A stretch of 64,000 nt of DNA. Origin: a bacterium. GTDB taxonomy: Bacteria > Zhuqueibacterota > Zhuqueibacteria > Residuimicrobiales > Residuimicrobiaceae. The stretch lies in the NCBI GenBank assembly GCA_029565685.1, contig JAKQNR010000022.1, forward strand, positions 186,001 to 250,000, read 5' to 3'. Of the stretch, positions 28,070 to 37,295 are shown in pieces. The notes under the pieces are model-generated. The model was not told the DNA's origin, did no database searches, and saw nothing but the letters and a program-made list of their open reading frames with translations. Positions within the stretch are counted from its first letter, which is position 1; every line of letters starts with the position of its first letter. The position numbers and the translations under genes are program-made.

Positions 28070-29602
28070 TCATAAAATCCTCTTCTTTCCCACATCCCAC
28101 GCACGCACCAATACCACCCCATGCCGCGGCACCGCTAGGGTCAAGCTGGCATCGAACAGTCCTAGATCTCTATGCCGCCAAACATCGCGAACGATCTTTT
28201 TCCCCCTTAATCCGCATTGCGGCCAGGCGGCGGTGATTCGGGCCGGTTGCTCTCCGCTGTTGCACAGACCGATGGCCGTGGAACCGTCCGCCATCTCTTT
28301 GACCATCAGAAAGGTCTCCGGGCTGAGAGAATCCACCCTTGCGCACACGCCGAGCGGATCCTGATTGATCTCGATCACCTCCGGATTGCACAGCACATTG
28401 AGGGTGAGCGCATCCATTCTGTTCAAGTCTCCGCTGTAGAACAGGGGAGAGGCCATGAGGGACCACAGCGACATAAAGGCGTATTGTTCTTCTGCGGTGA
28501 ACGGACAGGGCTCGGGTTCACCGGCGGTGCGGGCGTTGCCGATGTATCCGATCTGGATGTAATCAGGATCATTCCAGCTTCCCGGTTTGCTCCAGACGCG
28601 ATGCTTGGCGTTCTTGAGCGCCACTTGAAAAATTCGATTTAATTCATAACCCAGGTCCCCGGCAGTGCGCCAGCTATGTCCGCCCACTTGAGCCCCCCAT
28701 TCCCACACATTTCCCATGCCGTACTGGCAGAGGTTGAGCACTATGTCCCGCTCCTGTTGCCGCAGCAAATCGCCCATTTGACGATAGGGCTTTTGCAGAT
28801 TTTCGATGGTTCGGACTTGCTTGACCACTTGATCATAAGAGCACCAGTCATATTTTAAAAAGTCAAATCCCCAGTCAGCGAACTGTTTGGCGTCCTGCGC
28901 TTCATGCTCATAGCTGCCGCAGAATCCCGCACAGGTTGTTGGCCCCGGTGAGCTGTAGATGCCGGCCTTGAGCCCTTTGTGGTGAATGTAATCGGTCAGG
29001 GCTTTCATATCGGGAAAGTGTTGGTTGGACATCATGCGTCCGTCCGCGTCGCGCAAGGGTCCCACGCGCAGCGGATCGCGGTTCTTTTCGGCATTCATCC
29101 AACAATCGTCGATGTTGACAAACTGATAGCCCACATCCGCCATGCCGTTTTGGATCATGCTGTCCGCCGCTTCGCGTATCAGTTTATCGGTGATCCGGTC
29201 ATAGTGGGCGTACCAATGATTCCAGCCCATGGGGGGCGTGAGCGCAAGAGTATCGCCGCTGACGATTTTAAACGGCCGCTTTGTTTTTCCGTATCGGTTT
29301 TTAGCCATCAGAGTGATCTGGTAGCTGCCGCGGTCAGGCGCCGTGCCGGTGATAAATCCGGTGTGGGGATCCAGATGCAGCGTGGCCGGCAATTTGTCGG
29401 CGCTGAATTGAATCGGTCGTTGACCTTGTGTGGGAACGCGATAGAGAAACGGATGACCCGGCCGGCAACCATAGACCAGAGGGCCGTTGAGGCGCGGTGC
29501 AGGACCGGGCTTGGGAGTCAGCAGAGTCGTTTGGTTCTGGGCAGATAGTGAGGCGAAGAACAAGGACGCCAAAAGCCATGACATTCTCAGCATAAAAGAC
29601 AT
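28070..29602 (-). CDS. Secreted alpha-galactosidase, GH27
   Basis: A 510-residue exported retaining alpha-galactosidase. Signal peptide about 1-21 (MSFMLRMSWLLASLFFASLSA). Residues 45-115 form a putative Ig-like domain, then the GH27 barrel begins at ALTPPMGWNHW. The nucleophile is Asp252 in FLKYDWCSYD and the acid/base is most likely Asp345 in PGSWNDPDYIQIG. The C-terminal beta domain covers about 430-510. ATG 29602 with GAGGGG upstream is preferred; the frame extends 23 codons further but would bury the signal peptide. It would remove terminal alpha-galactose from galactan or galactomannan side chains. Confidence 0.93.
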   Translation of the reverse strand: MSFMLRMSWLLASLFFASLSAQNQTTLLTPKPGPAPRLNGPLVYGCRPGHPFLYRVPTQGQRPIQFSADKLPATLHLDPHTGFITGTAPDRGSYQITLMAKNRYGKTKRPFKIVSGDTLALTPPMGWNHWYAHYDRITDKLIREAADSMIQNGMADVGYQFVNIDDCWMNAEKNRDPLRVGPLRDADGRMMSNQHFPDMKALTDYIHHKGLKAGIYSSPGPTTCAGFCGSYEHEAQDAKQFADWGFDFLKYDWCSYDQVVKQVRTIENLQKPYRQMGDLLRQQERDIVLNLCQYGMGNVWEWGAQVGGHSWRTAGDLGYELNRIFQVALKNAKHRVWSKPGSWNDPDYIQIGYIGNARTAGEPEPCPFTAEEQYAFMSLWSLMASPLFYSGDLNRMDALTLNVLCNPEVIEINQDPLGVCARVDSLSPETFLMVKEMADGSTAIGLCNSGEQPARITAAWPQCGLRGKKIVRDVWRHRDLGLFDASLTLAVPRHGVVLVRAWDVGKKRIL

Positions 29603-29720
29603 GGTATTCCCCTCCCGAGGCTTTGCATAAATTTGTTTTACGCAGGCCGCCGGCGTTGCGGCTTTAAACAACAGACCGGCGCTGCCGCCCTGCGGGCTCT
29701 ATCGAGCTGCGGTGAAATAT

Positions 29721-31019
29721 TCAATAAGCGGCTGCTGAATAGGAATCCACCATCGCCTGATAGACTAGAGCCCGGAACTTGCTATGCAGATCGCTGTTAG
29801 TGGCGGGCAACAACTGGGTCATTAATACGACCACCAGTTTTTCCTGCGGGTCGACCCAATAAACGGTATGATAAGCGCCGCCCCAGCCGTAGGCGCCTGC
29901 TGTCCCCAACTGGCCGTTGCGCCCCAGACGATCTGTGATCCAGAATCCCAGACCAAAGCCCTGTGCGCCGTACAGGTCGCCGACATGGTCCGCGGTCATC
30001 AGCTGTACGGACTTGGGTGAAAGCAAGCGGACGCCGTTCAGCTGTCCACCCTGCTGCAGCATCAGCAGGAAAGTGGCATAATCACGAGCCGTGGACAAGA
30101 GTCCGGCGCCGCCGGCGTAGCATTTTTGCGGCCCTTGCATGTAAAAATTGTTGCTGCGATCCTCCTGAAGCGTGAGAACGCCTTTGTCATCGATCCCATA
30201 CACCGAGGTAAAACGGTCAAGTTTATCTTTGGGCAGGAAAAAAGCGGTATCGTTCATGCCCAATGGACTGGTGATATTTCGCTGGATATAGTCCGCCAGG
30301 CTCATCCCTGAGGCGCATTCGACCACATATCCCAGAATATCGGTGTTGTAGCCGTAGATGAATTTTTCACCCGGTTGCGCGTCCAAAGGCAGGGTCGCCA
30401 GTTTTTTAATCACCTGGCCGATGGTCATGTCTTTATCAGCCAGAAACCAGGTGTTCAGGCCCGCCGCCTGCCACTCTGCTTTGGCTGGACCGGTTCCATA
30501 AGAGATGCCGGCTGTATGGGTGAGTAGATCCCGCAGTGTGATGGCGCGTTTCAGCGGAATCGTATAATAGTTAGGCGAGTTTTTTGTTTCCAGCGGCATC
30601 GCCACCCGGGCGGCAGCAAACTCGGGAATGTATTTGGCCACCGGATCATCCAACAACAGCTTGCCCTCCTCCTGCAACATCATGATGGCCGTGCTGGTGA
30701 TCGCTTTGGTCTGCGAGGCGATGCGAAAGATGGCGTTGACGGGCATGGGCTGGTTGCGCTGAATGTCGATTTTGCCGAACGCCTTCTCATAGACCATTTG
30801 GCCGTCGCGCAAAACAAGCGTCACTAACCCGGCCACACGGCCCTGGTCCACGTACCCCTGCATGGCGCGGCTCAGACGGTCCAGCCGTTCTGCGGAAAAG
30901 CCCACTTGAGCGGGTTGGGCAACCGGCAAAGAGGCGGCGTGGAGAAACGGAATGGAGAAAAGCGAGAGACAGAGCAGCATCCCTGCCGTGAAGCATCGAG
31001 GCTGAAAAGAGGATTTCAT
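29721..31019 (-). CDS. Secreted serine hydrolase of the beta-lactamase class C/esterase family
   Basis: A 432-residue exported protein: signal peptide about 1-29 (FTAGMLLCLSLFSIPFLHAAS). The SxxK motif is Ser102-Gln-Thr-Lys105 (FRIASQTKAITS), and the tyrosine motif is IYGYNTDILGYVVE with Tyr222. GWGGAYHTVYWVDP stands in the place of the third motif. These are features of EstB-type esterases and class C-like hydrolases; a carbohydrate esterase role is possible from the neighbourhood but unproven. ATG 31019 has AAGGAAC upstream. It lies 118 bp before GH27 on the same strand and has its own promoter at 31050-31078. Confidence 0.88.
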   Translation of the reverse strand: MKSSFQPRCFTAGMLLCLSLFSIPFLHAASLPVAQPAQVGFSAERLDRLSRAMQGYVDQGRVAGLVTLVLRDGQMVYEKAFGKIDIQRNQPMPVNAIFRIASQTKAITSTAIMMLQEEGKLLLDDPVAKYIPEFAAARVAMPLETKNSPNYYTIPLKRAITLRDLLTHTAGISYGTGPAKAEWQAAGLNTWFLADKDMTIGQVIKKLATLPLDAQPGEKFIYGYNTDILGYVVECASGMSLADYIQRNITSPLGMNDTAFFLPKDKLDRFTSVYGIDDKGVLTLQEDRSNNFYMQGPQKCYAGGAGLLSTARDYATFLLMLQQGGQLNGVRLLSPKSVQLMTADHVGDLYGAQGFGLGFWITDRLGRNGQLGTAGAYGWGGAYHTVYWVDPQEKLVVVLMTQLLPATNSDLHSKFRALVYQAMVDSYSAAAY

Positions 31020-31049
31020 TTGATGGTTCCTTACAATTAATTTTTCTCT

Positions 31050-31078
31050 ATTATACAAAGAATGACGCTGCAAAACAA
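31050..31078 (-). promoter_or_regulatory. Promoter of the serine hydrolase gene
   Basis: On the minus strand TTGTTT (31078-31073), 17-bp spacer, perfect TATAAT (31055-31050); start codon 31 bp below the -10. Confidence 0.65.
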
Positions 31079-31126
31079 GAGATATGTATGCGAAAGGCGC
31101 CATGTAGCCGGCTGAAACGGTTTTTA

Positions 31127-31141
31127 AACAATATTATTGTT
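31127..31141. promoter_or_regulatory. Palindrome abutting the GH78 promoter
   Basis: AACAAT-ATT-ATTGTT, a perfect 6+3+6 inverted repeat that overlaps the first two bases of the predicted -35 (31140). It is suited to be an operator for the GH78-GH127-MFS operon; the regulator is unknown. Confidence 0.4.
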
Positions 31142-31168
31142 GCGAATCGCGACCAAATTATTTAGATT
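31140..31168 (+). promoter_or_regulatory. Candidate promoter of the GH78 operon
   Basis: TTGCGA (31140-31145), 17-bp spacer, TAGATT (31163-31168), 35 bp before ATG 31204. The -10 is the same as that of the 4830 operon. Confidence 0.5.
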
Positions 31169-31203
31169 TTCGAAATGGTTGTTTCCTATTGGATGCTGCC
31201 GAA

Positions 31204-33633
31204 ATGGTCAAAACCGCTTTTCTTCTACGGCTCTGTTTTCTACTGATGTCCGGCGTTTTGCAGACTCTGCTCTCGAATCCACATGTTCCGGATGATTTGA
31301 GCCTGGCCTCCTGGATTTCCGATGCAAAGCCTCCCTGCGCCACCGACAGCCTGTATTACCTGGATGATCCGGCTCCGCATTTCAGGAAAGAAATAATTTT
31401 GCTCAAGGGCGACATTCAAAGCGCCCGGCTCTGCATCACCGCTGCAGGGTATTATACCGTCACGCTGAACGGCGCCCGAATCGGCGACTCTTTTCTGGAT
31501 CCGGCCTGGACCAATTATGACAAGCGAGTTTATTATTCAGAGCACGAAATCACCTCTTTGCTCACTGTGGAGAAGAACTGCCTGGGTGTGGTAGTGGGAA
31601 ATGGATTTTATAACCCTCTGCCGTTGCGCATGTGGGGCAACCGCAATCTGCGCGAGGTTCTGCCCGTCGGCAGACCTGCTTTTATCGCCCAACTTACCAT
31701 CAGCTACCGTGATGGCCGGCAGCAGATCATCAAAACCGATACGACCTGGAAATATGCGTATGGTCCGATTCTGCGCAACAATGTCTATCTGGGCATTGTT
31801 TACGATGCGCGCCGAGAGCTTGGACCATGGGATCAGTTCGGGTTCGAAGACTCGGACTGGCAACCGGCTTTTACCGTTCCAGGGCCGGCCGGCCGGCTGC
31901 AAAAAGCATTTTTTCCACCTATAAAAATCACCGATCGGATTTCGCCTCTTGCTGTGACTGAGCCGCAAATGGGCGTGTATCTCGTGGATATGGGCACTAA
32001 TTTCACCGGCGTCTGTTCCATGAGGCTGAGGGGGCGGCCCGGCGACACTGTGGTCCTGCGCTACGGCGAACGCGTTTATGAAGACGGACGGTTGAATCCA
32101 ATGACCGCGGTGTGCGGCCAGATCAAACGCAAGGGACAGGGAGGACCCGGTGCGCCGGATGTCGCCTGGCAGACCGATACCTACCGATTCGGCCGTTGTT
32201 CCCCGGTTTGCTTTACTCCCGACTTTACTTTTCATGCCTTCCGCTATATGGAGGTCAGCGGCTTGTCCTATCGGCCGGCTCTTTCTGATTTTGTTGGCTT
32301 GGCTTTGAACACCGCGGTGGAAGGAGACAACGCTTTCACCTGTTCTTCCGCGTTGTTGAATCGAATCCAGGCCATGGCCACGCGGACATTCCGTTCCAAC
32401 CTGCAGAGCGTACAATCCGATTGTCCGGCGCGGGAGCGATTCGGCTACGGCGGCGATCTCAACGCGGTGGCGGAAGCCTATCTGTATAATTTCGACATGC
32501 ACAGCTTTTACCGAAAAACCATCTATGATTGGGTGGATGCCATGAAGGACACCTCTTTCGTAGACACCGCTCCATTCGTGGGCATCGAATACTGCGGCAT
32601 CAGTTGGGAGTCCGCTTTTCTCATCACCCAACATCTTTTATTGCGCTATTATAACGACGTCGCCCTCATCGAAGCGCTATACCCCCTGGATCTGAAATGG
32701 ATGAACAAGGTTGCGAAAATCCATCCCTACGGCATGGTTGAATCCGGGTTGGCTGATCATGAGGCGCTGCAGCCTTCTCCGGTGCAACTGATCGGCACTT
32801 TGCACTATCTGCAATGCGCCCGGATCATGACCGTCTTTGCTCAACTCATGAACGACCGCGCAAACACGGACAAATTCCAAAAGCTGGCGGAACGTCTGCA
32901 AACCGTCGTTCAGCAGAAATTCTGCATTCAACCGATTGATTCCAGCGTAAATCAACAGGCGCTCTACGCCTCGCTTCTCTATCATCAGGTCATTCCCGGT
33001 CCGAAGCAGCGGGCGGCGGTGAATGCGCTTCGCAAGGCCATGGCCCAAGGCCCTGAAGGCCATTTCACCACGGGTATTTTCACCACTAAATACATTCTCG
33101 AGGCTGCCTCCAAACACGGTCTGGTGGACGAGGTTTTTTCTATCGTGCAGAGTGAGGCCTTTCCCGGATGGGGTTATATGATCGATCGCGGCGCCACCAC
33201 CCTGTGGGAGACCTGGAAGGAGAGCGACAATGTTTATTCGAATTGTCATCCTATGTTTGGCTCGGTCTCAGAATGGTTCTATCGCTGGTTGGCCGGCATT
33301 CAGCCGGCCGAGACTTTTTTCGGCTTTAAGGAATTTATTCTCTGCCCGCACACACCGCAGGGACTAAATTCGGTCGCTTGCTCCTACCGTTCGCCGTTTG
33401 GGGTGATCAGGTCGCATTGGAAAAAGACGCCCGACGGGGTGATCTATGAGTTCGAGGTGCCTCGGACCACCACCGCCCGATTTCAAATTCCGGTGGCACG
33501 CGCTGCCATCATCCGGATTGAAAGGCAGGGCGAGGGAGAGGTCGCCTCTCGTCGCCTGAACGCTGGAACGTTCCGACGTAAATTTTCGGCCGGCGTCTAC
33601 AAGATCACTCTAACCCGGCAGGGATCGCAATGA
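31204..33633 (+). CDS. Secreted alpha-L-rhamnosidase, GH78
   Basis: An 809-residue inverting alpha-L-rhamnosidase. Signal peptide 1 to about 24 (MVKTAFLLRLCFLLMSGVLQ). N-terminal beta domains cover about 30-360 (GYYTVTLNGARIGDSFLDPAWT, then VDMGTNFTGVCSMRLRG) and the (alpha/alpha)6 barrel starts near 370. The GH78 hallmark SDCPARERFGYGGD supplies Asp406 and Glu411 (general acid region) and DRGATTLWETWKES supplies Glu669 (base region). A C-terminal beta domain closes it. The start is ATG 31204; a TTG five codons earlier is unlikely. It overlaps the GH127 gene by 4 bp. Likely substrates are rhamnogalacturonan-I fragments or rhamnosides. Confidence 0.95.
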   Translation: MVKTAFLLRLCFLLMSGVLQTLLSNPHVPDDLSLASWISDAKPPCATDSLYYLDDPAPHFRKEIILLKGDIQSARLCITAAGYYTVTLNGARIGDSFLDPAWTNYDKRVYYSEHEITSLLTVEKNCLGVVVGNGFYNPLPLRMWGNRNLREVLPVGRPAFIAQLTISYRDGRQQIIKTDTTWKYAYGPILRNNVYLGIVYDARRELGPWDQFGFEDSDWQPAFTVPGPAGRLQKAFFPPIKITDRISPLAVTEPQMGVYLVDMGTNFTGVCSMRLRGRPGDTVVLRYGERVYEDGRLNPMTAVCGQIKRKGQGGPGAPDVAWQTDTYRFGRCSPVCFTPDFTFHAFRYMEVSGLSYRPALSDFVGLALNTAVEGDNAFTCSSALLNRIQAMATRTFRSNLQSVQSDCPARERFGYGGDLNAVAEAYLYNFDMHSFYRKTIYDWVDAMKDTSFVDTAPFVGIEYCGISWESAFLITQHLLLRYYNDVALIEALYPLDLKWMNKVAKIHPYGMVESGLADHEALQPSPVQLIGTLHYLQCARIMTVFAQLMNDRANTDKFQKLAERLQTVVQQKFCIQPIDSSVNQQALYASLLYHQVIPGPKQRAAVNALRKAMAQGPEGHFTTGIFTTKYILEAASKHGLVDEVFSIVQSEAFPGWGYMIDRGATTLWETWKESDNVYSNCHPMFGSVSEWFYRWLAGIQPAETFFGFKEFILCPHTPQGLNSVACSYRSPFGVIRSHWKKTPDGVIYEFEVPRTTTARFQIPVARAAIIRIERQGEGEVASRRLNAGTFRRKFSAGVYKITLTRQGSQ

Positions 33634-35981
33634 AATATTGTCCTGCTGTTCTTCTGCTCTGCATTCTGCAGCTGATCCGGGCGGCCGGCTCGGCTGACCT
33701 GCCCGCCGCCGACAAAGGTCAGGCGGTGGTCCCTCTCCAGGCCCAGTACTTTGCGCTGGAACAGGTAAGATTGCTGGACGGTCCGTTCAAACGGGCCATG
33801 GAGTTGGATCAACGCTATCTGCTGGCTCTGCCGGTGGACCGGCTGCTGCATAATTTTTATATCAACGCCGGCCTGCCTTCCACCGCCAAACCGTTGGGCG
33901 GTTGGGAAGAGCCCTCTTGTGAACTGCGCGGCCATTTTACCGGCCATTATCTTTCCGCCTGCGGCCTGATGTACGCTGCCACAGGCGATGCGCGATTCAA
34001 AGCCAAGGGGGACAGCGTGGTGGCAGGTTTGCGGCTATGCCAAGAGAGGCTTGGCGGCGGCTATCTTTCCGCTTTTCCTATCACCCTGATCGACCGGGTG
34101 GAATCAGGACAAAGGGTCTGGGCGCCCTATTACACACTGCACAAAATATTCGCCGGCCTTTTGACCATGTATCTCCACGCCGGCAACAGTGAGGCCCTGG
34201 CCATGGCGCGGAAATTCGCCGATTGGGTCGTGCTGAGAAACGGGTGTTTGTCAAACGACCGGATGCAGCGGATGCTGGAGGTCGAACATGGCGGCATGAA
34301 CGAAGCCCTGGCTGATCTTTATGCGATAACCGGAGAGAGAAAATATCTGGATGTCAGCCTACGATTCAACCACCGGGCTGTCATCGATTCGATGCGGCAG
34401 CACCGGGACCATCTAACCGGTCTGCACGCCAACACCCAGATTCCGAAATTCATCGGCATCGCTCGACAGCACGAACTTCTCGGCGATACGGATTTGAAAG
34501 AAGCCGCTCTGTACTTTTGGAAGACCGTGGTAACAGAACGATCCTATGTCATCGGCGGTCATTCCGACGGTGAACGCTTTACGGATAAACACACGCTCTC
34601 GGAAGCGCTGAGTCCCAACACCGCCGAGACCTGCAACACTTATAACATGCTCAAACTGACGCGTCATCTTTTCGCCTTAGAGCCTCGCATCGAATATCTC
34701 GATTATTATGAAAGGGCGCTCTTTAACCATATTCTGGCTTCGCAGAATCCAAACTCCGGCATGATGTGTTATTATGTGCCCCTGTGTTCCGGATCGCGCA
34801 GGACCTTTAACGATTTTGATTCCTCGTTTTGGTGCTGCACTGGAACTGGGATCGAAAATCATGCTAAATATGGTGAGATGATCTACGCGCATGGAGGCGA
34901 TTCGACGCTCTACGTCAACCTGTTCCTTGCCAGCCGATTGGATTGGCCGCAACTCGGTCTGCACCTTCTCCAGGAAACGCGTTTTCCTGAACAACCTTCT
35001 ATGCGTCTCCAGTTTTTCTGTGATCAACCTCGACGATTGACGGTGCAGCTTCGCTGTCCTTCCTGGGCGCGCCATGAGGCGCTGCTGCGCATCAATGGAC
35101 AGTTGCAGAAGAGCATCCGACAGCCTGGCTCCTGGATCGTAATTGACCGCGAGTGGCATGATAGAGATGTCATCGAATGGGAGTTGCCGTTATCATTGTA
35201 CACAGAAGCCTTTCGCGATAACCCTCACCGCCTGGCCTTCCTCTACGGCCCGTTGGTGTTGAGCGCTCAAGTCGATGCGAACAGGCCGATCCCGGTCATC
35301 ACAGCGAAACAAGGCTCGGCGGATCTGCTGCAAGCGCTGGAAGCGGATCCGCACCATCTGCTTCGTTTTGTCAGTCGAAGCGGCTGGTTCCGCCGAGCCG
35401 GCGACCGCAGCCGTCCGGCCCTGACCCTGGAGCCGTTTTTCACTCTACCGGGCGATAGCCGGTATGCCGTGTATTGGGACGTGCGCACGCCGGCGCAATT
35501 TCGCCAAGACCAGCGTGAGTATGAGGCGGAAAGAATCTATGCTCTCAAACTGGACCGACAGACCGTCGATCGAGTGACGCCTGGGCAGGCATCCAGCGAG
35601 CGGGAGCATGCTTTTGCAGGCGAAAAATGTGAAGCAGGCGATTTCGGCGGCCGGGCTTACCGCGAAGCGTATGACGGCGGCTGGTGCAGCTATCGACTCA
35701 AGGTTGCCCCGGGCGAAGATCAGGCGCTGTATGTTCAGTATTGGGGCAGCGATGCCGGCGCACGCACTTTTGACCTTTTGGTCGACGGCCGGATTCTTGC
35801 CACGCAAAAACTGAACCGAGAAAAACCGAACCGGTTCTACAGCGTCTTGTATCCTCTGAATAAAGCGTGGCTGATCGATCAATCAGCGATCACCGTCCGG
35901 TTTCAGGCGCGAGCGAAAAATCTGGCCGGCGGCTTTTATGATCTGCGTATCCTTCGAGTGAGGTCTGAGAATGGATTTTGA
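33630..35981 (+). CDS. Beta-L-arabinofuranosidase, GH127 (DUF1680)
   Basis: A 783-residue protein with a signal peptide (MKYCPAVLLLCILQLIRAAG). The (alpha/alpha)6 barrel carries the GH127 zinc/catalytic set: Glu333 and Cys335 in TAETCNTYN, Cys402 and Cys403 in SSFWCCTGTGIEN. This is the spacing seen in Bifidobacterium HypBA1 (Glu338, Cys340, Cys417, Cys418), where a zinc-bound cysteine is the nucleophile. LLDGPFKRAMELDQRYLL and GHFTGHYLSACGLMYAATG are typical DUF1680 motifs. C-terminal beta domains fill about 430-783. Its ATG overlaps the GH78 stop (ATGA, 4 bp) and its end overlaps the MFS gene by 11 bp, so the three are translationally coupled. Confidence 0.94.
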   Translation: MKYCPAVLLLCILQLIRAAGSADLPAADKGQAVVPLQAQYFALEQVRLLDGPFKRAMELDQRYLLALPVDRLLHNFYINAGLPSTAKPLGGWEEPSCELRGHFTGHYLSACGLMYAATGDARFKAKGDSVVAGLRLCQERLGGGYLSAFPITLIDRVESGQRVWAPYYTLHKIFAGLLTMYLHAGNSEALAMARKFADWVVLRNGCLSNDRMQRMLEVEHGGMNEALADLYAITGERKYLDVSLRFNHRAVIDSMRQHRDHLTGLHANTQIPKFIGIARQHELLGDTDLKEAALYFWKTVVTERSYVIGGHSDGERFTDKHTLSEALSPNTAETCNTYNMLKLTRHLFALEPRIEYLDYYERALFNHILASQNPNSGMMCYYVPLCSGSRRTFNDFDSSFWCCTGTGIENHAKYGEMIYAHGGDSTLYVNLFLASRLDWPQLGLHLLQETRFPEQPSMRLQFFCDQPRRLTVQLRCPSWARHEALLRINGQLQKSIRQPGSWIVIDREWHDRDVIEWELPLSLYTEAFRDNPHRLAFLYGPLVLSAQVDANRPIPVITAKQGSADLLQALEADPHHLLRFVSRSGWFRRAGDRSRPALTLEPFFTLPGDSRYAVYWDVRTPAQFRQDQREYEAERIYALKLDRQTVDRVTPGQASSEREHAFAGEKCEAGDFGGRAYREAYDGGWCSYRLKVAPGEDQALYVQYWGSDAGARTFDLLVDGRILATQKLNREKPNRFYSVLYPLNKAWLIDQSAITVRFQARAKNLAGGFYDLRILRVRSENGF

Positions 35982-37248
35982 AACACGGACGTATCGCAAG
36001 GCGACCTGGCGTCTGCTGCCTTTTCTGTTTTGCTGCTATATCCTCAGTTATCTGGACCGGGTCAACGTCGGCTTTGCAAAACTGCAGATGCAGACCGATC
36101 TTGGTTTCAGCGATGTGGTCTATGGCGCCGGCGCCGGCATCTTTTTCATCGGCTATTTTTTCTTTGAGGTGCCGAGCAACCTGTTGCTGCAGAGATTCGG
36201 CGCCAGGATTTGGATCGCACGCATCATGATCACCTGGGGAGTCATCTCTTCCGCCATGATGCTGATCCATGACCGAATGACTTTTTTCCTTTTGCGTTTT
36301 CTGCTCGGCATGGCCGAAGCCGGTTTTTTTCCAGGCATCATCTTTTATCTGACGCTTTGGTATCCCCGACGCTATCGCAGCAGGATGGTCGCGTTATTTA
36401 TGACGGCCATCGCCCTCTCCAACGTCATCGGCGGCCCTTTGTCCGGCTGGATTTTGTCATTTATGTCCGATTTTCACGGACTGCGCGGATGGCAATGGCT
36501 GTTTTTGCTGGAAGGGCTTCCTTCCGTTTTAGTAGGCGCGCTGACCCTGCGTTGGTTGGACGATGGTCCGGCCCAGGCGCGCTGGCTCGATGCGAAAGAG
36601 AAAGACCTCCTGGTACAGCGCCTGCAAGAAGAGGAGGCACTGAAAAAGGCCGAGGGGGTGCACAGCAACACCCTTCGCGATGCTTTTGCCAGCAGCAAAG
36701 TCTGGCTGCTGTGCGCCCTCTATTTCGGCATCATTATGGGATTGTACGGCTTTGGTTTCTGGCTGCCCCAGGTCCTGAAAGACAGCTTTACCCAGGAACC
36801 GTGGAAAATCGGTTTGCTCACCATGCTGCCTTGGGGATTGGCTGCCGTGAGCATGGTTGCCGCCGCTCAGCATTCTGATGTTACCGGAGAACGTCGCTGG
36901 CATCTGTCTCTTTCCTGTCTGTTGGCCTTCGCCGGTTTTTTCGGCTGCGGAGCTTTCGGCGCCAGCCATTTGACGGGATTGTTCTTTATCAGCATTGCCA
37001 CCATCGGCGTCATGTGCAGTTTGGCGACATTTTGGGCGGTGCCCACCGCGCTGCTGTCCGGCGCCGCGGCCGCTGCCGGCATCGCCTGGATTAATTCCGT
37101 GGGCAACTTGGCCGGCTATGTGGGGCCGTTTGCCATCGGTCTGTTGCGCGATCTCACCCATACGATGTCGGCCGGGTTTTACGGCTTGGCCCTCTGCTCG
37201 TTGGCTTCCGCTCTCATCGTCCTGGCCATGACGCGGAAAAAAGGCTGA
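35971..37248 (+). CDS. MFS transporter, ACS (organic anion/sugar acid) type
   Basis: A 425-residue inner-membrane protein with 12 predicted helices. The N-terminus RLLPFLFCCYILSYLDRVNV followed by GFAKLQMQTDLGFSD is the signature of the anion:cation symporter family (hexuronate, tartrate, galactonate, phthalate transporters). A central cytosolic loop (about 195-235) is charged. It starts inside GH127 (11-bp overlap). With a rhamnosidase and an arabinofuranosidase just upstream, import of a released sugar or sugar acid is likely; the cargo cannot be told from sequence. Confidence 0.92.
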   Translation: MDFETRTYRKATWRLLPFLFCCYILSYLDRVNVGFAKLQMQTDLGFSDVVYGAGAGIFFIGYFFFEVPSNLLLQRFGARIWIARIMITWGVISSAMMLIHDRMTFFLLRFLLGMAEAGFFPGIIFYLTLWYPRRYRSRMVALFMTAIALSNVIGGPLSGWILSFMSDFHGLRGWQWLFLLEGLPSVLVGALTLRWLDDGPAQARWLDAKEKDLLVQRLQEEEALKKAEGVHSNTLRDAFASSKVWLLCALYFGIIMGLYGFGFWLPQVLKDSFTQEPWKIGLLTMLPWGLAAVSMVAAAQHSDVTGERRWHLSLSCLLAFAGFFGCGAFGASHLTGLFFISIATIGVMCSLATFWAVPTALLSGAAAAAGIAWINSVGNLAGYVGPFAIGLLRDLTHTMSAGFYGLALCSLASALIVLAMTRKKG

Positions 37249-37295
37249 CTATGCAGCGGTTGGCCTCTGTCCCCTGTTTTCTTTAAGGAGATTCC

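Noticed and set aside
31537..32634. Open frame of 365 codons on the minus strand inside GH78
   Set aside because: Antisense to conserved GH78 domains; low-complexity translation without domains.
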